Assembly: GCA_016081115.2 (NCBI GenBank)
Contig: CM071936.1
Coordinates: 75,679,262-75,743,261 of the forward strand
Source of the DNA: Rehmannia glutinosa
Lineage: Eukaryota > Streptophyta > Magnoliopsida > Lamiales > Orobanchaceae
DNA length: 64,000 nucleotides
Reading direction: 5' to 3'
In this document: one piece after another, positions 21,180 through 31,614 of the stretch
Layout of the letters: each line of letters starts with the position of its first letter
Position numbering within the stretch: position 1 is the stretch's first letter
Notes under the pieces: model-generated
Database searches by the model: none
The model's input: the letters and a program-made list of their open reading frames with translations, nothing else
Told to the model about the DNA's origin: nothing
Program-made: the position numbers and the translations under genes

Positions 21180-22165
21180 TCAGAGGGCTGCAGGAAACAT
21201 CATATCCCTGCAGAAACGGTCATATCTCCCTGTTTCCTGTGCGAAAAGGTCCAACCACTGAATGCCACATGTCGGCCATCATATCACCCAATTAATGCAC
21301 TGTTTTCAGCATTTAATGCCAGATAGCAGTAGTCAGTAACTGAAGACTTTTAAGGTTTCTCCTTCATTTAAGATTCATGATTAGCATTTAAAGTTTAAAT
21401 CCAACTCAGAAGAATGTTGCCATTGATTATACCCGAGCTGAACCAAGGAAAAACAAAGACACCCGAGCCGAGCTCAAACAAAAATAAAGCCACGTGGCCA
21501 TTCAGCTAAATGACGTAAGCGACCGAGCACAATGACAGTAACGTAAGCAACCAAGCACAATGACGTAAGCTCCCCGAGCTGCTGGCGTAGTACAAATCGA
21601 GCTCAGCCCAGCAAGACAAAGTCAGGTAGGAACCCAAGCGAGCACCTTACCGAGCAAAACGTACGTGATGAGAGCAACCCCCTGGTGACGTCAGTTAAAC
21701 GGTCAAGAGAACACACCCACAATAAAATAGTCCCTCAAAATTTGCAAATATTCCCTCAAGGTCAACAAGATTCTCCAAACACATGGCTACTCCCCACGCG
21801 TTCCATAAATAGCACCATTATTTAAAGGAAAAGTTGCAATTAGTAAGCTAGATACACCCTATAGGATATCCTAGGAGTAATTGAGAAAGGACAAGTGTCC
21901 CATTACCTGCACAATTATTACCCCATGATTGGGTATAAAAGAGACAAAATGGATTGTAATAGAGGACAAGAAAAACAACATAAAAGAAGAGAAAATAGAG
22001 AGAAAACAGATAACAAAAAATAGAAAATAGGAGAGTATCAAAAGAGAGCGAAAGAAAGACAAAAGAAAGAAATCAAGTTGTAAAAACCGATAGCCAACCA
22101 GACACGTTATGCTCGGTTAACTCAATAAAAAGGCCGAATTAGCTCTTGTTTGGTTGTCTTTCATT
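21180..22165 (+). repeat. LTR-like region of the Tat-type element
   Basis: A TATA box TATAAAAG at 21934-21941 is followed by a purine-rich transcribed leader, and AATAAA at 22124-22129 lies just before the copia fragment. This fits a U3-R-U5 order on the plus strand. Exact ends were not found; no partner LTR is in the window, and the left boundary is a guess. Motifs ccgagc and ccaagcacaa recall the minisatellite at 17380. Confidence 0.45.
21491..21570. promoter_or_regulatory. Repeated TGACGTAAGC (bZIP-type) motifs and a G-box core
   Basis: TGACGTAAGC occurs at 21511-21520 and 21561-21570, with a diverged copy near 21541, each followed or preceded by accgagcaca-type text. CACGTGG (G-box) lies at 21491-21497. 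TGACG words are known bZIP/TGA factor sites. Their role here is inferred from position upstream of both the antisense TATA box and the plus-strand TATA box. Confidence 0.5.
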
Positions 22166-23290
22166 TCGAATCACTCCCCCACGATATCAAAACTCCCTAT
22201 TTTCCTTTGTTGACCAAAAAAGCACGTCAACAAGCTTGTCAGCAATGGCATATGACACAAATAGATGGCAACATCGCTTTTTTTAACGGTGATATGTTTG
22301 AGGAAGTCTATATGGATCTTCCCCTTGGCTATTCCATTCCCCATCTACTTTGTTTAAACATGTTTGTCGCCTACAAAAATTCACCTATGGCTTAAAACAA
22401 ACCTCCCGCCAATGAAATTCAAAATTCTCTCATTCTATTCTCTGGTTTGGCTTTACTCAATCTAAATCGGATTATTCCTTATTTACCAACGGCTCCAGTT
22501 TTCTTTGTTGTTCTATTACTCTATCTCGAAGACACAGGCTTCTTGGCTTCCAAGCCCACTTCTATTCCCATGGATCCTATACCCATACTCACTGCCTCCG
22601 ATGGAGAACCTCTCACGGATGTCACTGTGTATCGACGTTTAGTGGGTCGTCTTATCTATCTCACTCTTTCTCGTCCCGACATCACCTTTTCTGTTCATAA
22701 ACATAGTTCATTCCCTGCTCAACCTCGACTTCCTCACTTGCAGGTTGTTCATTACCTCCTTCCCTATCTCAAATCCTCTCCTGGCCTGGGCATTCTATTT
22801 CCTTCCACTTCTCTTCAGCTCAAGGCATTCTCTGATGCCGATTGGGGATCCTGTTCCGATACTAGGTGCTCCATTTCTAAGTTTTGTATTTTTTCGCGTA
22901 ACTCCTTGATATCCTGGAAATCTAAGAAGCAAGACAATGTATCTCATTCCTCCGCCGAAGCGGAATATCGAGCTTTGGCTGCTACTATGAGTGAACTCCT
23001 TTTAATCAAACAACTCTTGTCTGATTTTCAAATTCTATTATCTAATCCTACATTATTCTTTTGTGATAATCAAGCCGCTATGCACATCGCTACTAATCCT
23101 ATCTTCCATGAATGTACCAAGCATACTGAGATAGATTGTCATTTTGTTCGAGATCACGTCTCCAACAGTTCCATCAAGCTCATGCCTATTCACTCTAATC
23201 TATAGTTTGCCGAGTTTTTTACAAAAGCATTGCCAGTTGCCTCTTTTTTCCCACTCCTTTCCAAGATGTCTCAAGAATTTGTACAGTCCA
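22166..23290 (+). pseudogene. pol: Copia reverse transcriptase-RNase H fragment
   Basis: The RT part reads QQWHMTQID then AFFNGDMFEEVYMDLPLGY (22240-22335), then YGLKQTSRQ in a shifted frame (about 22380). The reading jumps near 22520 straight to LEDTGFLASKPTSIPMDP, so the YVDD active-site region (roughly 80 codons) is deleted. From 22447 a 252-codon frame carries YRRLVGRLIYLT, SRPDITFSV, FSDADWGSC, SSAEAEYRALA, FFCDNQAA and HTEIDCHFVRDHV. This is RNase H with the catalytic Asp and Glu residues in place. A TAG at 23203 precedes AEFFTKALP. The family differs from S. It is 5' truncated next to the LTR-like region. Confidence 0.88.
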
Positions 23291-23301
23291 TCTTGCAGGA
23301 G

Positions 23302-23505
23302 TGTATTAAAATAAATATCTTCTGGCAGTTATTTTGTTACATTAGTTGATAATCAGGTATATTAGCTGGTTAGATTTAGTTAGGTTAACTGGCAGTTAGT
23401 TATAAGTTAACCACTTTTTTACTTTTTATATATATAGATGCTAGAGCTTCATGTAACAAGACAATTTTATAGTCAATTCATTCTTCATGTATTTCATATC
23501 AAATG
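23302..23505 (+). repeat. Short LTR of the copia fragment
   Basis: TGTATTAAAATAA follows the purine-rich cttgcaggag at the end of pol, as expected for a 3' LTR. The region has a TATATATA box (about 23428) and is about 200 bp. The right end is uncertain because no second copy is in the window. Confidence 0.6.
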
Positions 23506-23510
23506 CCTAG

Positions 23511-23541
23511 TTCTAATAGCTATCCCTCGGTTGTTACAAAA
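23511..23541. repeat. Second MITE terminus next to the MITE
   Basis: ctatccctcggttgttacaaa resembles the right end of the 23553-23699 MITE (gatagcccccggtcgttacaaa) in the same orientation. With the next element's left end it forms a near palindrome, gttacaaa...ttgtaac, at 23533-23560. It is probably the stub of a second copy. Confidence 0.55.
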
Positions 23542-23552
23542 AAGGCACTTCT

Positions 23553-23699
23553 TTTGTAACGACTGGGGCTATCCCATGGCTTTCCTAGACATATTGGTTC
23601 GAGTGTGTGGGGAAGACATGAAATACACTTCCATGTGTGGGAAATCCATGAGTGCGACGCGGATGGAAAGCCCAAGGGATAGCCCCCGGTCGTTACAAA
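23553..23699. mobile_element. 147-bp MITE with ~33-bp terminal inverted repeats
   Basis: The left end is TTTGTAACGACTGGGG then CTATCCCATGGCTTTCC. The right end reads GGAAAGCCCAAGGGATAGC then CCCCGGTCGTTACAAA. They pair over about 33 bp with few mismatches. No coding capacity. The superfamily is undetermined because no clear target duplication was seen. Confidence 0.75.
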
Positions 23700-24473
23700 T
23701 TAGATGTCTCCTAAAATAAAAATGAGTGATTTCTTAAAATAAAAAAGAGAAAGATGAGTGCAAAAAATACAAGAAATGCCCAGATTATGAAAAGATATAT
23801 ATTTTCAGTTGCAATAAAGCTGAAAGTTATTTGACTGAAATTCGCTTTTAATGTTTCAGGTGGAGCTAGCAAAGCATGCGGGGAAGCAAACACGGGAATA
23901 TTAATTAAACAAACACGGAATATTAATCCCGTTTTGTTTATTCTAGTTTCAAGATTTTCATCAAAAACGTGCATCTACATTTCTCACACCGGCCTGGCCG
24001 ACGCTAACATGGTTCTAAAAACCACCATATTTATTGGTCCTAAGGAGTGTTGAGATCTCAAATCTTTCTTTTTTTGTAATTTTCAAATATATCTTTCTAC
24101 TACTCCATTCAAATCTTGTAATTTTCAAATATATCTTGGTATTTTTAATTTGGTAATCTCTAAATTTTAATAATTTGTTTCAAAGATTAGAATTTGTCAG
24201 TCCTTGCTTTATAGATAATTCATGAGCAATACCATTTTCAACACACAAATATGTATGATTTGATTAAACAAATGATTATTCCATTAACAAACTAAACAAA
24301 TAAAGTCCTCTATAAGATCTTATCTTGATAATTTTTTTAACTCTTCTCATTTTGAATTCTCTTCATCCATTGAGGTAATCTTTGAAAGGTTTCCTTATTT
24401 TTGCACATAAATATTGTCCATGCGATGGGCCACCTTGAATAATCATCCACTATATTTCTTTCCACTTATGTTG
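23700..24473. other. AT-rich stretch with no supported gene
   Basis: Apart from a small repeated phrase (aaacacgg(g)aatattaat at about 23888 and 23911), nothing was recognised here. Open frames are short. Confidence 0.6.
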
Positions 24474-24512
24474 GGCAATTAATTAACTAATTTTAGAATT
24501 AACTAATGTGTA

Positions 24513-25079
24513 AAAATTCAATAGGACCAACATAAGCCTCCCAACTCTGAGGCTGTGAAAGTGGAAGGAGTAGTGCGGGAGCTAAAGGATATCACATTGC
24601 CCTAACTCGTTCTTGGTTCGAGTGTCGCGAACTGTCACGGAATGGGATCGCGGGGGCAAAGCCAAAAATAATGCGCGAATGGAGGCAGATGAGGCCACCT
24701 AGCTCCTCTGAGTGGGCAAAGGCGCCCTAAAGTGCTCGCGGCAAGGGCGCCCAGCTCTCAAGGGCACATGTTGGTTCCCTTCCCCAGCCCAGAGGGTGCT
24801 CTGATGCGGGACGATGCTTGTTTCTTGGTCCCTTATTTTTCTTTTTTCCCTTTCCAAGTTACACCCCGCATCTTACTTGTCTCGGGTGAGATTAACTTTA
24901 ATGCAGAAGTTTTTCGATTATGGGGATTCGACTTAACCTTCAGAATGCCAAGTTTTTCAAAAGCAATGATATTTCTTTGTTGTTTCTTTGATTAATTAAA
25001 TCGGCTTGATTTTGATACTTGTGATTGGTTCCGGACTGAAGTGCGGGAGGGGCGATTGTTCCTCTAGGAGCACTAGGGG
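24513..25079. other. Non-coding stretch next to the gypsy 3' end
   Basis: No supported gene. It probably belongs to the 3' UTR or LTR of the minus-strand gypsy element. The 87-codon plus-strand frame at 24732-24995 shows no family likeness. Confidence 0.5.
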
Positions 25080-25560
25080 AAAGTCTTATGTGGCCACCTC
25101 CAGGATCACAGGTAGGTGTGTTTCCCCCAGGATCACCGGATGAGAGTCTCTTCCTTGGGATCGCCGGAGAAGAGTCTTGAGTGGCCACCTCCTAGATCGT
25201 AGGTACGGGCATCTCTACCTGGATCGCCGGAGAATGGTCTTTTTTCATGAGATCACCAAATGAGAGTCTTGAGTAGCCGTCTCCTGGATCGCAGGTAGGG
25301 GTATCTCTCTCAGAATGGCTGGAAGAGGGTTTCTTCCCCCAGGATCACCAGAGGAGAGTCTTGAGTAGCCACTTCCTGGATCGCAAGTATGAGCATCTCC
25401 CATGGGATCGTCGGAGGAGGGCCTCTTCCCCTGGGATTGCTGGAGGAGAGTCTTGAGTAGCCACCTCCTAGATTGCAGGTAGAGGCATCTCCACAAGGAT
25501 CGCCAAAGGAGGGTCTCTTTCCCCGGGATCGCCGGAGGAGAGCCTTGAGGCTTGTCTTTG
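25080..25560. repeat. Minisatellite of ~92-bp units in gypsy 3' region
   Basis: gagtcttgagtagccacctc recurs at about 25172, 25263, 25356 and 25447, a period of 91-93 bp. Between copies stand ggatcgcaggta and ggatcgccggaggag. About five diverged units. It lies 3' of pol on the minus strand, where Tat elements are known to hold tandem repeats. Its unit shares no sequence with the 17380 minisatellite. Confidence 0.85.
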
Positions 25561-25739
25561 ATGTTTCATTTCAAGTGAGATTGTGATCACTTGGTGATGG
25601 AGAAAATAAGACATACTGGTAGAAAGTGTAGTAACTTGTTCATTGATGTGTAAAAACTTAGTGCGACGACAAAAAAGAAATTACAACGAAGAGATCAAGA
25701 CACTCCCGGCATCAGGTGAGCTCTTAGGGATATTATTTC

Positions 25740-26740
25740 CATAGATTGTTGATGTTCCATGTGCAAGGAGCTTCTCTGCCATCCATATGTTGTAGGTTGT
25801 AAGCTCCTAGCTTCACCAATTCTACAACCTCGTATGTCCTTCTCAGTTGGGATCTAACTTCCGACTGGCCCCATAACTTTAATTTTTCTCAGTACGAGAT
25901 CTTCTGCATGGATGCTTCGGGTGCGTACTCAGAAGTTGTAGGCCTTGGTCATCTTTCTCTTTTAAATTTTGGTTCTAGTGAAGGCTTTTTCTTTGAGCTC
26001 TTGGATTATGTTCAAGTAAACACTCTCCTGCTATCATTATTCCTTTTCGGAGAATACTTTTCCACCTTATGATTGGTTTGTCTATCTCTGTAGGAATGAC
26101 TGCCTTAACCCCATAGCCAAGCTAAACAGAGATTCGATGGTGGCCGTCTAGGGAGCCGTTTGGTAGGCCTATAATACGAAAGGAAGTTCTTCTGCCCATT
26201 TTCCCTTGGCTTCTCCCAGCCTAGTATTTATGTGATGAAGTATGGCACTGTTGGTTAATTATGCTTGCCCTATGAGCCATTGGCTCATAGATTCCCTACT
26301 AATGTAAAGAACTACTTGATTTTCTTCTCTTAGCACCATTACCTTAGCTTGGCTCCTTGGAATTGTGTTCCGGTGTCGGATACTAGTGGTTGGGGCATCC
26401 CAAACTGACAGATGATGTTTTTTCCAGAGGAAATTGATACCTTCCTTCTTAGATATTTTTGCTAGTGGATTTGCTAGGGGAAAGGTTCCGCTCAAAAACT
26501 CCTTATGGGTCTATCCATTCCCCACTAAGCGAAAGGGTAGGGGTTCTCAAGTTGTTGCATTGCTTTGGCGGGGAGATGCGTAAATGTTGCATGTTCTTGG
26601 CATGAGCGACAATGCCTCACTAGAGTTTTGGCGTCCTTCAATAGAGTTGACCAAAAATAGCCTTGCCTCAAGGCTAGCGCCCTTCCTCCTCAGTGGTTGC
26701 CACAACTTCTTTAATGGATCTCTCTGAGTACGTAGTGGGC
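25740..26740 (-). pseudogene. pol: Gypsy integrase remnant
   Basis: Reading the minus strand across frames gives the integrase wording KNMQHLR (about 26590), then GIYEPMAHRASIINQ (about 26280), GYGVKAVIPTEID (about 26110), and a C-terminal phrase recalling GASRKLDPNWEG (about 25850). Stops and frameshifts are frequent, including in the core. Integrase would insert the cDNA. Only fragments are legible, and I did not locate all three acidic residues. Confidence 0.7.
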
Positions 26741-27033
26741 GTCTTTAGGAGCTAAGCACTTCAAGTAGGATGAAAGAACCTTTTTCTTGTATAATTCTCC
26801 ATCTATCATCACGAAGCAAGATGCTCGGTTCTACAGCTTCCAGGCATCTCGGGGGAGTCAGGACGATCTTTCTCTCCAAATATTGAGTGATCTCGTCTTT
26901 CCATAAAGGGGCTTGGGGAACGGTGTTGAGTACTTCGACTTCCACCATTTCTAGTTCTGGGTGGCTTGACATTGGGAGTGTAATGACTCTACTATTGATT
27001 GTGGCCATTAAACTGGCCAAGCGAGTGAGTTGG

Positions 27034-27330
27034 TCATCCTTGAATTTCTCCTTGCGAGGGATCTATGTGACCATGAACTTTTCGAATTCGCTCATCAGTT
27101 TCTTCATGGCAGCGAGGTATTTGATCATCTTCTCTTCCCATGGCCTCGTAAGTCCCATCTACTTGGTTGGATATGAGCTGGGAGTCACTGAAAGTGGAGA
27201 GCCTCCTGGCTTCGGTAGCGAGGGCTAGTCTTCTTCCTATCATCAAAGAATTGTACTTCACCTTGTTGTTAGAGACAGATTCAAAATTGACCGCATATTC
27301 CAACCAGTCTCCCTGCGAGCTGTCCAGCAC
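27034..27330 (-). pseudogene. pol: Second (archaeal-type) RNase H of the gypsy element
   Basis: The open stretch reads SNNKVKYNSLMIGRRLALA, then FSDSQLISNQVDGTYEA. This is the plant archaeal-type RNase H signature (usually SNNEAEYEALI and SDSQLVVNQV). It is found in Tat-lineage elements in addition to the normal RNase H. Glu and Asp positions are partly changed: KVKY stands where EAEY is usual, so the catalytic Glu is probably lost. It lies between the first RNase H and integrase, as expected for Tat. Confidence 0.75.
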
Positions 27331-27459
27331 AATTCACGATCCACTCCCCAAAGTGGTGGAAGAGCAATCTATATACCATCTCTCCACTTTGTGGGATGGT
27401 CGTTTGTCACTGCTCCATGAATCTCCGTAGGAAGTTGGCTAATATTTGGGCTTTAATGG

Positions 27460-27800
27460 CTAAAACTCAATTTTGTTTTCACTGAGCTCCTTTACCCACT
27501 TTACCATCCTTCTTGAGACGGGGAGATTAGTGAGCACTTGCTTCAGTGGGTAACTAGTTAACATTTTGACTGGGAGTGACTGGAAGTAAGACCTACGCTT
27601 CTGGTCATAAGTAACTAATGCCAAAGCTAGCTTCTCTATTTGCATATAGTGAGTCTCCGCATTTGTGAGGACTTTGTTGATGTAGTATATTGGGCGATGA
27701 TCCCGCTGCTCTTCCCAAACTAGTACTCCACTGATAGCTTCTTCTGAAATTGATAAGTACATGTATAATGTATATTTTTCCCTTAGTTTGGTAGTAATGG
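27460..27800 (-). pseudogene. pol: First RNase H region of the gypsy element
   Basis: LYLSISEEAISGVLV-type text followed by PIYYINKVLTNAETHYMQIE, then KLALALVTYDQKRRSYFQ, is the usual start of gypsy RNase H just after RT. The frame is open for 100 codons (27460-27762), then broken on both sides. Confidence 0.8.
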
Positions 27801-28640
27801 TGGTGAGCCAAGTATGTCTTTAGGTCACTGAATGCCTATTGGTATTCCATAATCCACTCAAATTTCTTCTTCGCGCGTAGTAATTTGAAAAAGGGCAAGC
27901 CATTGTGGCGAATTTGGAGATGAAACGGCTCAATGTGGCCATGCAACCAATCAATTTCTACACGTATTTCCCATTGGTGGGCGCCACCATGTTCATGACA
28001 ATGGTGATCTTTTCCAGGTTGGCCTCAATTCCTCATTCAGAGACCATGTATACCAAGACTTGGCCTATGTGTACCCCAAATATGCACTTGGCTGGATTCA
28101 GTTTCATCTCGTAGGCTTTCAACATGCTGAAACATTCTTCCAAATATGGGGTGTGATGAGCCCGGTGTGATGAGCCCCTTGGTGCTTCTTACTAGCATGT
28201 CGTCTATGTAGACATCTTTGTTCCGACCTATTTGCTCTTCAAAAATGCAATTAACCAATTGTTGGTATGTTGCCCCTACGTTCTTTTAGCCAAAAGGCAT
28301 GACCTTGTAATAGTAGATTTCTTGCTCGGTGATGAAGTTAGTCTTCTCTTGGTCCTCTACTGCTAATTGTATCCTTGAAACACGTCCAAGAAGTTGAGGA
28401 GTTCACACCTCAATTTGGTGTCGACCAGCTGGTTAATCCTGAGGAGAGGAAATGGATCCTTCGGGCAAGCCTTGTCCAGGTCTATAAAATCAATGCACAT
28501 TCTCCACTTCCCATTGGGTATAGGGACGAGAATCGCATTAGTCAACTAGTTTGGATATTGTACGGGTTTGATGTACCTTGCCTCAAGTAGTTTGCTTACT
28601 TCTTCCTTTATGGCCTTGCTCCTCTCCAATCCAAAGGCTC
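27801..28640 (-). pseudogene. pol: Gypsy reverse transcriptase remnant
   Basis: 28363-28545 reads PIPNGKWRMCIDFIDLDKA, then CPKDPFPLLRINQLVD. 28037-28258 reads QLVNCIFEEQIGRN, then KDVYIDDMLVRS, where YIDD is the polymerase active site and is intact. Frames are broken between these segments. RT copies the element RNA. The order protease-RT-RNase H-integrase confirms Ty3/gypsy rather than copia. Confidence 0.85.
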
Positions 28641-29650
28641 TTCTTCTCTGCTTCACGGGCTTATAGGTTGGGTCTACTCCCAGCCGATATACAGTGATGT
28701 TTGAGCATTCCTCCTGAGCACCTCAATGATCTCCCATTCTATGCCAGGGTCCAGCTTAGAGCTAAGTAGAATGGCTTTCTTCTCACCAGTTAGGTCCAAC
28801 ACCACAAGTTTGATCTGTTGCACGGCCTCAAGTTTGGGCTCCTCCTTCAGCTCACGCACGCTGGCGTCTTCCTCTCCTTTAGGGTCTCCAGGTAAATCTT
28901 CTTCTTGGAGGAGGTCCACTTCCATGGGCATGGTCAGTGCCTCCAAGAATTCTGAATTCCAAGCTCGGGGCTCTTCTTTCCAAGTGGTGAAATAACACTC
29001 CCTGCACTTCTATCTCCAAGTTCCTCTCTGATTCCCTCTAAAGTGGGGAATTTCACCTTCTGATAATAGATGGAAGCTATAACTCCAAATGCATTCAGGG
29101 ACAGTCGGGCAAGGATTACATTCTACTATTGAGGGTGACCACTGCAAAACTCACCATCTTCGTGACTCGGTGCGGATAACTTTCCAGTGATAGGGGAAGT
29201 GTTACCTCTCTAAGGATGGGAATCTCCTGCTGGCGGATGTCTTGAAGGGTAGCGGTTATCCCGGTCAGAGATGAATCTTCAAGTTTCAGCTGATGGGATG
29301 TACGATAATAAAGTATGTCCATGGAGATGCCAATATCCACCAACACTCTCTTCACCCAAAAGTTAGTTGTGGCCACAGAAATGACAAGTAGATCCATGGG
29401 GTGTTCCCCTTCCAGAGCCACGGAGGAGGATAAATATTCATCAATAAAAATTGTCCCTCTTGAGACTTCGTAGCACAGTAAATCTCTCGATGGTCTGTAG
29501 CTTGTTGGAAGTGTGTTCCCCTTGTGGCTCATAGAAAGGCTCCTTCTAGCTTGGGTGAACCTACATACACTGGCCCTCTTGAAACGGTGTTCATAACTCT
29601 ATGGCCGTCCATATTGCTCCGGAAATCGTCTAATAATTGTCTCAGCAACA
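28641..29650 (-). pseudogene. pol: Gypsy protease region, gag absent
   Basis: The open stretch 29116-29532 contains HPMDLLVISVATTNFWVKRV then LVDIGISMDILYY. This aligns with the aspartic protease site, usually VDTGSS, here VDIGIS, so the active-site Thr/Ser is changed. Only about 120 bp separate its start from the PBS at about 29665. Gag, which should be 1 kb or more, is therefore deleted. The stretch 28674-28946 is an acidic linker before RT. Confidence 0.75.
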
Positions 29651-29654
29651 TTCC

Positions 29655-29671
29655 CACAGACGCGCCAAATG
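29655..29671 (-). other. Gypsy primer-binding region
   Basis: On the minus strand the text ttTGGCGCGTCTGTGGGAA follows the LTR end GGAACA after a few bases. This is the usual TTGGCGC(C)GTCTGTGGGAA phrase after the 5' LTR of plant Tat/Athila elements. Confidence 0.75.
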
Positions 29672-29672
29672 A

Positions 29673-29915
29673 TGTTCCAAAAAGCACAGATCACTTCAAG
29701 TCAAGGTTTCTAATAAAATAGTCCAACTTCTTCTCCGGAGCTGAAAATTCTTTGTACGGGAACTTGCTTGCAACACCAGCAAATGTTTGATGAGCCCTAG
29801 GGTTGTCCCAGGGAGGCCTCTCCGATGCTCAAGTCAGAATGTGTAGGAGAGAAAATCTAGTGCAAAGGACAACAATTGAGAGTAATGAATTTCGAATACC
29901 TACAAATAACAAGAT
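29673..29915 (-). repeat. Gypsy 5' LTR, inner part (R-U5)
   Basis: Lies between the gypsy primer site and the S2 insertion. It is continued after S2 at 44065, with the target bases AAGAT duplicated. Together the parts give an LTR of about 434 bp that starts TGTTAGGGCAC on the minus strand at 44255. Confidence 0.7.
29911..29915. repeat. Target-site duplication of S2, left copy
   Basis: AAGAT, identical to 44060-44064. A 5-bp duplication is the rule for copia integrase. Confidence 0.95.
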
Positions 29916-31488
29916 TGTTGGGAAATTTATTGTTTAGATTTTGATGAATGCCATGTAAAACTTAGAATAGGAAGTTGGCACCCCAATTTTTGTTGTAAAC
30001 GCATTGTAATAAATAGGGATGGTCAAGTGAGTTAAGTCGGCTATGCCCAAACATGCAAGAAGACAATCGAGACTAGAAGGAAGACTCATTGCAAGACAAC
30101 CGAGTATGGCAAAGAAGAGAAGACGGAACTCTATCAAGGAGCGAGCAAACAGATGCGGTGAGTGGAGTATCGATCAAGTCAACTCAAGAAAAGCCAAGTC
30201 TCAAGTTGAAGTGACAAAGAGTCATCCAATGATTGGAAGTTGACTCTAAGTCACCTGGGGAAAGCAAGGAAATGCAAATAAGTTGAGATAATCAAAAAGA
30301 TCCGTTGCACGAAAATCAAGAGAATTACTTAAACAAGTAATATCTCCATGCTACCTTTCTCGAAGTGCTCAATCCCGGAAGCGTGCAAAAGGAATAAACC
30401 AATGGGAAGCACTACACCGTGAAACTTTGAAAAGGTGAAGAACAATTCATACGAGGAAATGGTAATTCCAAGGACTGCAACAAGACAAGCCAACGACCAC
30501 AAGTGACTTTCAAAAATAAGCCTATCTCTTCAACGGGCAAATTTTTGAAAGATCACTATAAAAAGGCTGAGGAATAACTCTGAAAAAAGATAGAGATTAC
30601 GCAGGTTACCTGAACCACAAACATTCTAGCAATTATTAGAATTGTAACCTGAAATATTCTCAAGTGATTAAAACGCTCAATCCTCAAGCCTACACTACGA
30701 AGAACATCAATCCAACACTCACCTGTGAAGGAAAGATAACTTCAATCAGTTGAAGAGGAAATTACTGAAGAATCAAGGGGTCTACATTCCACGAAGGATT
30801 GTAGGAAGGTTCAAGGTCGAACCAAGTCTTGAGCTTTTGGAGGGCTTCGTGATCAAATCCAAAGAGCTTGAGCAAGTGGGCTATAGTAGCAAGGCAGCTG
30901 CCCTGTGAAGAAACCGAGTCGTCATGCGAGAAGCCACCGAGTGATCAAGGCGTCTCATCGAGTCAAAAAGGATCAAGTCACCGTGTGATCAAGACTTGTA
31001 TCCTGATCATTACCACTTTGTATACTGATCAATACCTAGTGGATTCCTCCAGGAGTTGGAGAAGAGAGGAGTAGAAGAATTACCCCATCTTCGAACCTCT
31101 ATAAAAATCTTATTGTGTCATTTATATTTTAGCACTTTAATTCTTGCATCATATTTGTTTAATTCTCACGACATATTTGCTATCCATTAGATAATCTCTA
31201 AGTACTAAATCAAGCTCTAAATCTCTACTTAACCAAACTTAAGGGTGTTAAGTCTTCCAAAAAAACAAACCACAGTTGAGTTAATTTAGACTAATATTTG
31301 AGTTATTCCATCAACAAATTTCATTGAGTCCCATTTGAGAGACTAACTCTACTTGATTAACTAAATTGGTCATCACCAAGGACACAAATGTAGTATCAAC
31401 TCGAACTTTTAAAAGGACTAAATCAAAAATTTGCAAGGTTTATTCAACCCCCTTCTAAACCTTACACTTACACCCCTTGGGACCTATA
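29916..31488 (+). repeat. 5' LTR of S2
   Basis: 1573 bp, from TGTTGGGAAATT to GGGACCTATA (usual end CTACA, one C to T change). TATA box TATAAAAAGG at 30557-30566. It matches the 3' LTR in long identical blocks separated by short clustered differences. Confidence 0.95.
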
Positions 31489-31490
31489 AG

Positions 31491-31502
31491 TGGTATCGGA
31501 GC
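31491..31502 (+). other. Primer-binding site of S2
   Basis: TGGTATCGGAGC is one base off the initiator Met tRNA complement TGGTATCAGAGC seen at 2769. It lies two bases after the LTR. Confidence 0.88.
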
Positions 31503-31614
31503 GGTTGGTTCATTGAGCCTTCCGCACCGTTTTGAACTAGATCTCCAAATTTTTCAAAGTCTCGCTTTAGTACTTAAACTTTCAAAACTCTTTTTATCAT
31601 TAAAATTTATTATC

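Larger units (their letters stand above)
17380..22165 (+). mobile_element. 3' part of a Tat-type Ty3/gypsy element (inferred)
   Basis: Three features in order fit the 3' half of a plus-strand Tat-lineage element: a minisatellite, an antisense ORF with a Transposase_28-like region, and an LTR-like region with plus-strand TATA and AATAAA. Extra antisense ORFs between pol and the 3' LTR are described for this lineage. No pol is seen to the left, so the element is 5' truncated. The alternative is a minus-strand non-autonomous element with the same ORF as its gag-like gene. The plus-strand TATA/AATAAA pair at 21934-22129 favours the first view. Confidence 0.5.
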
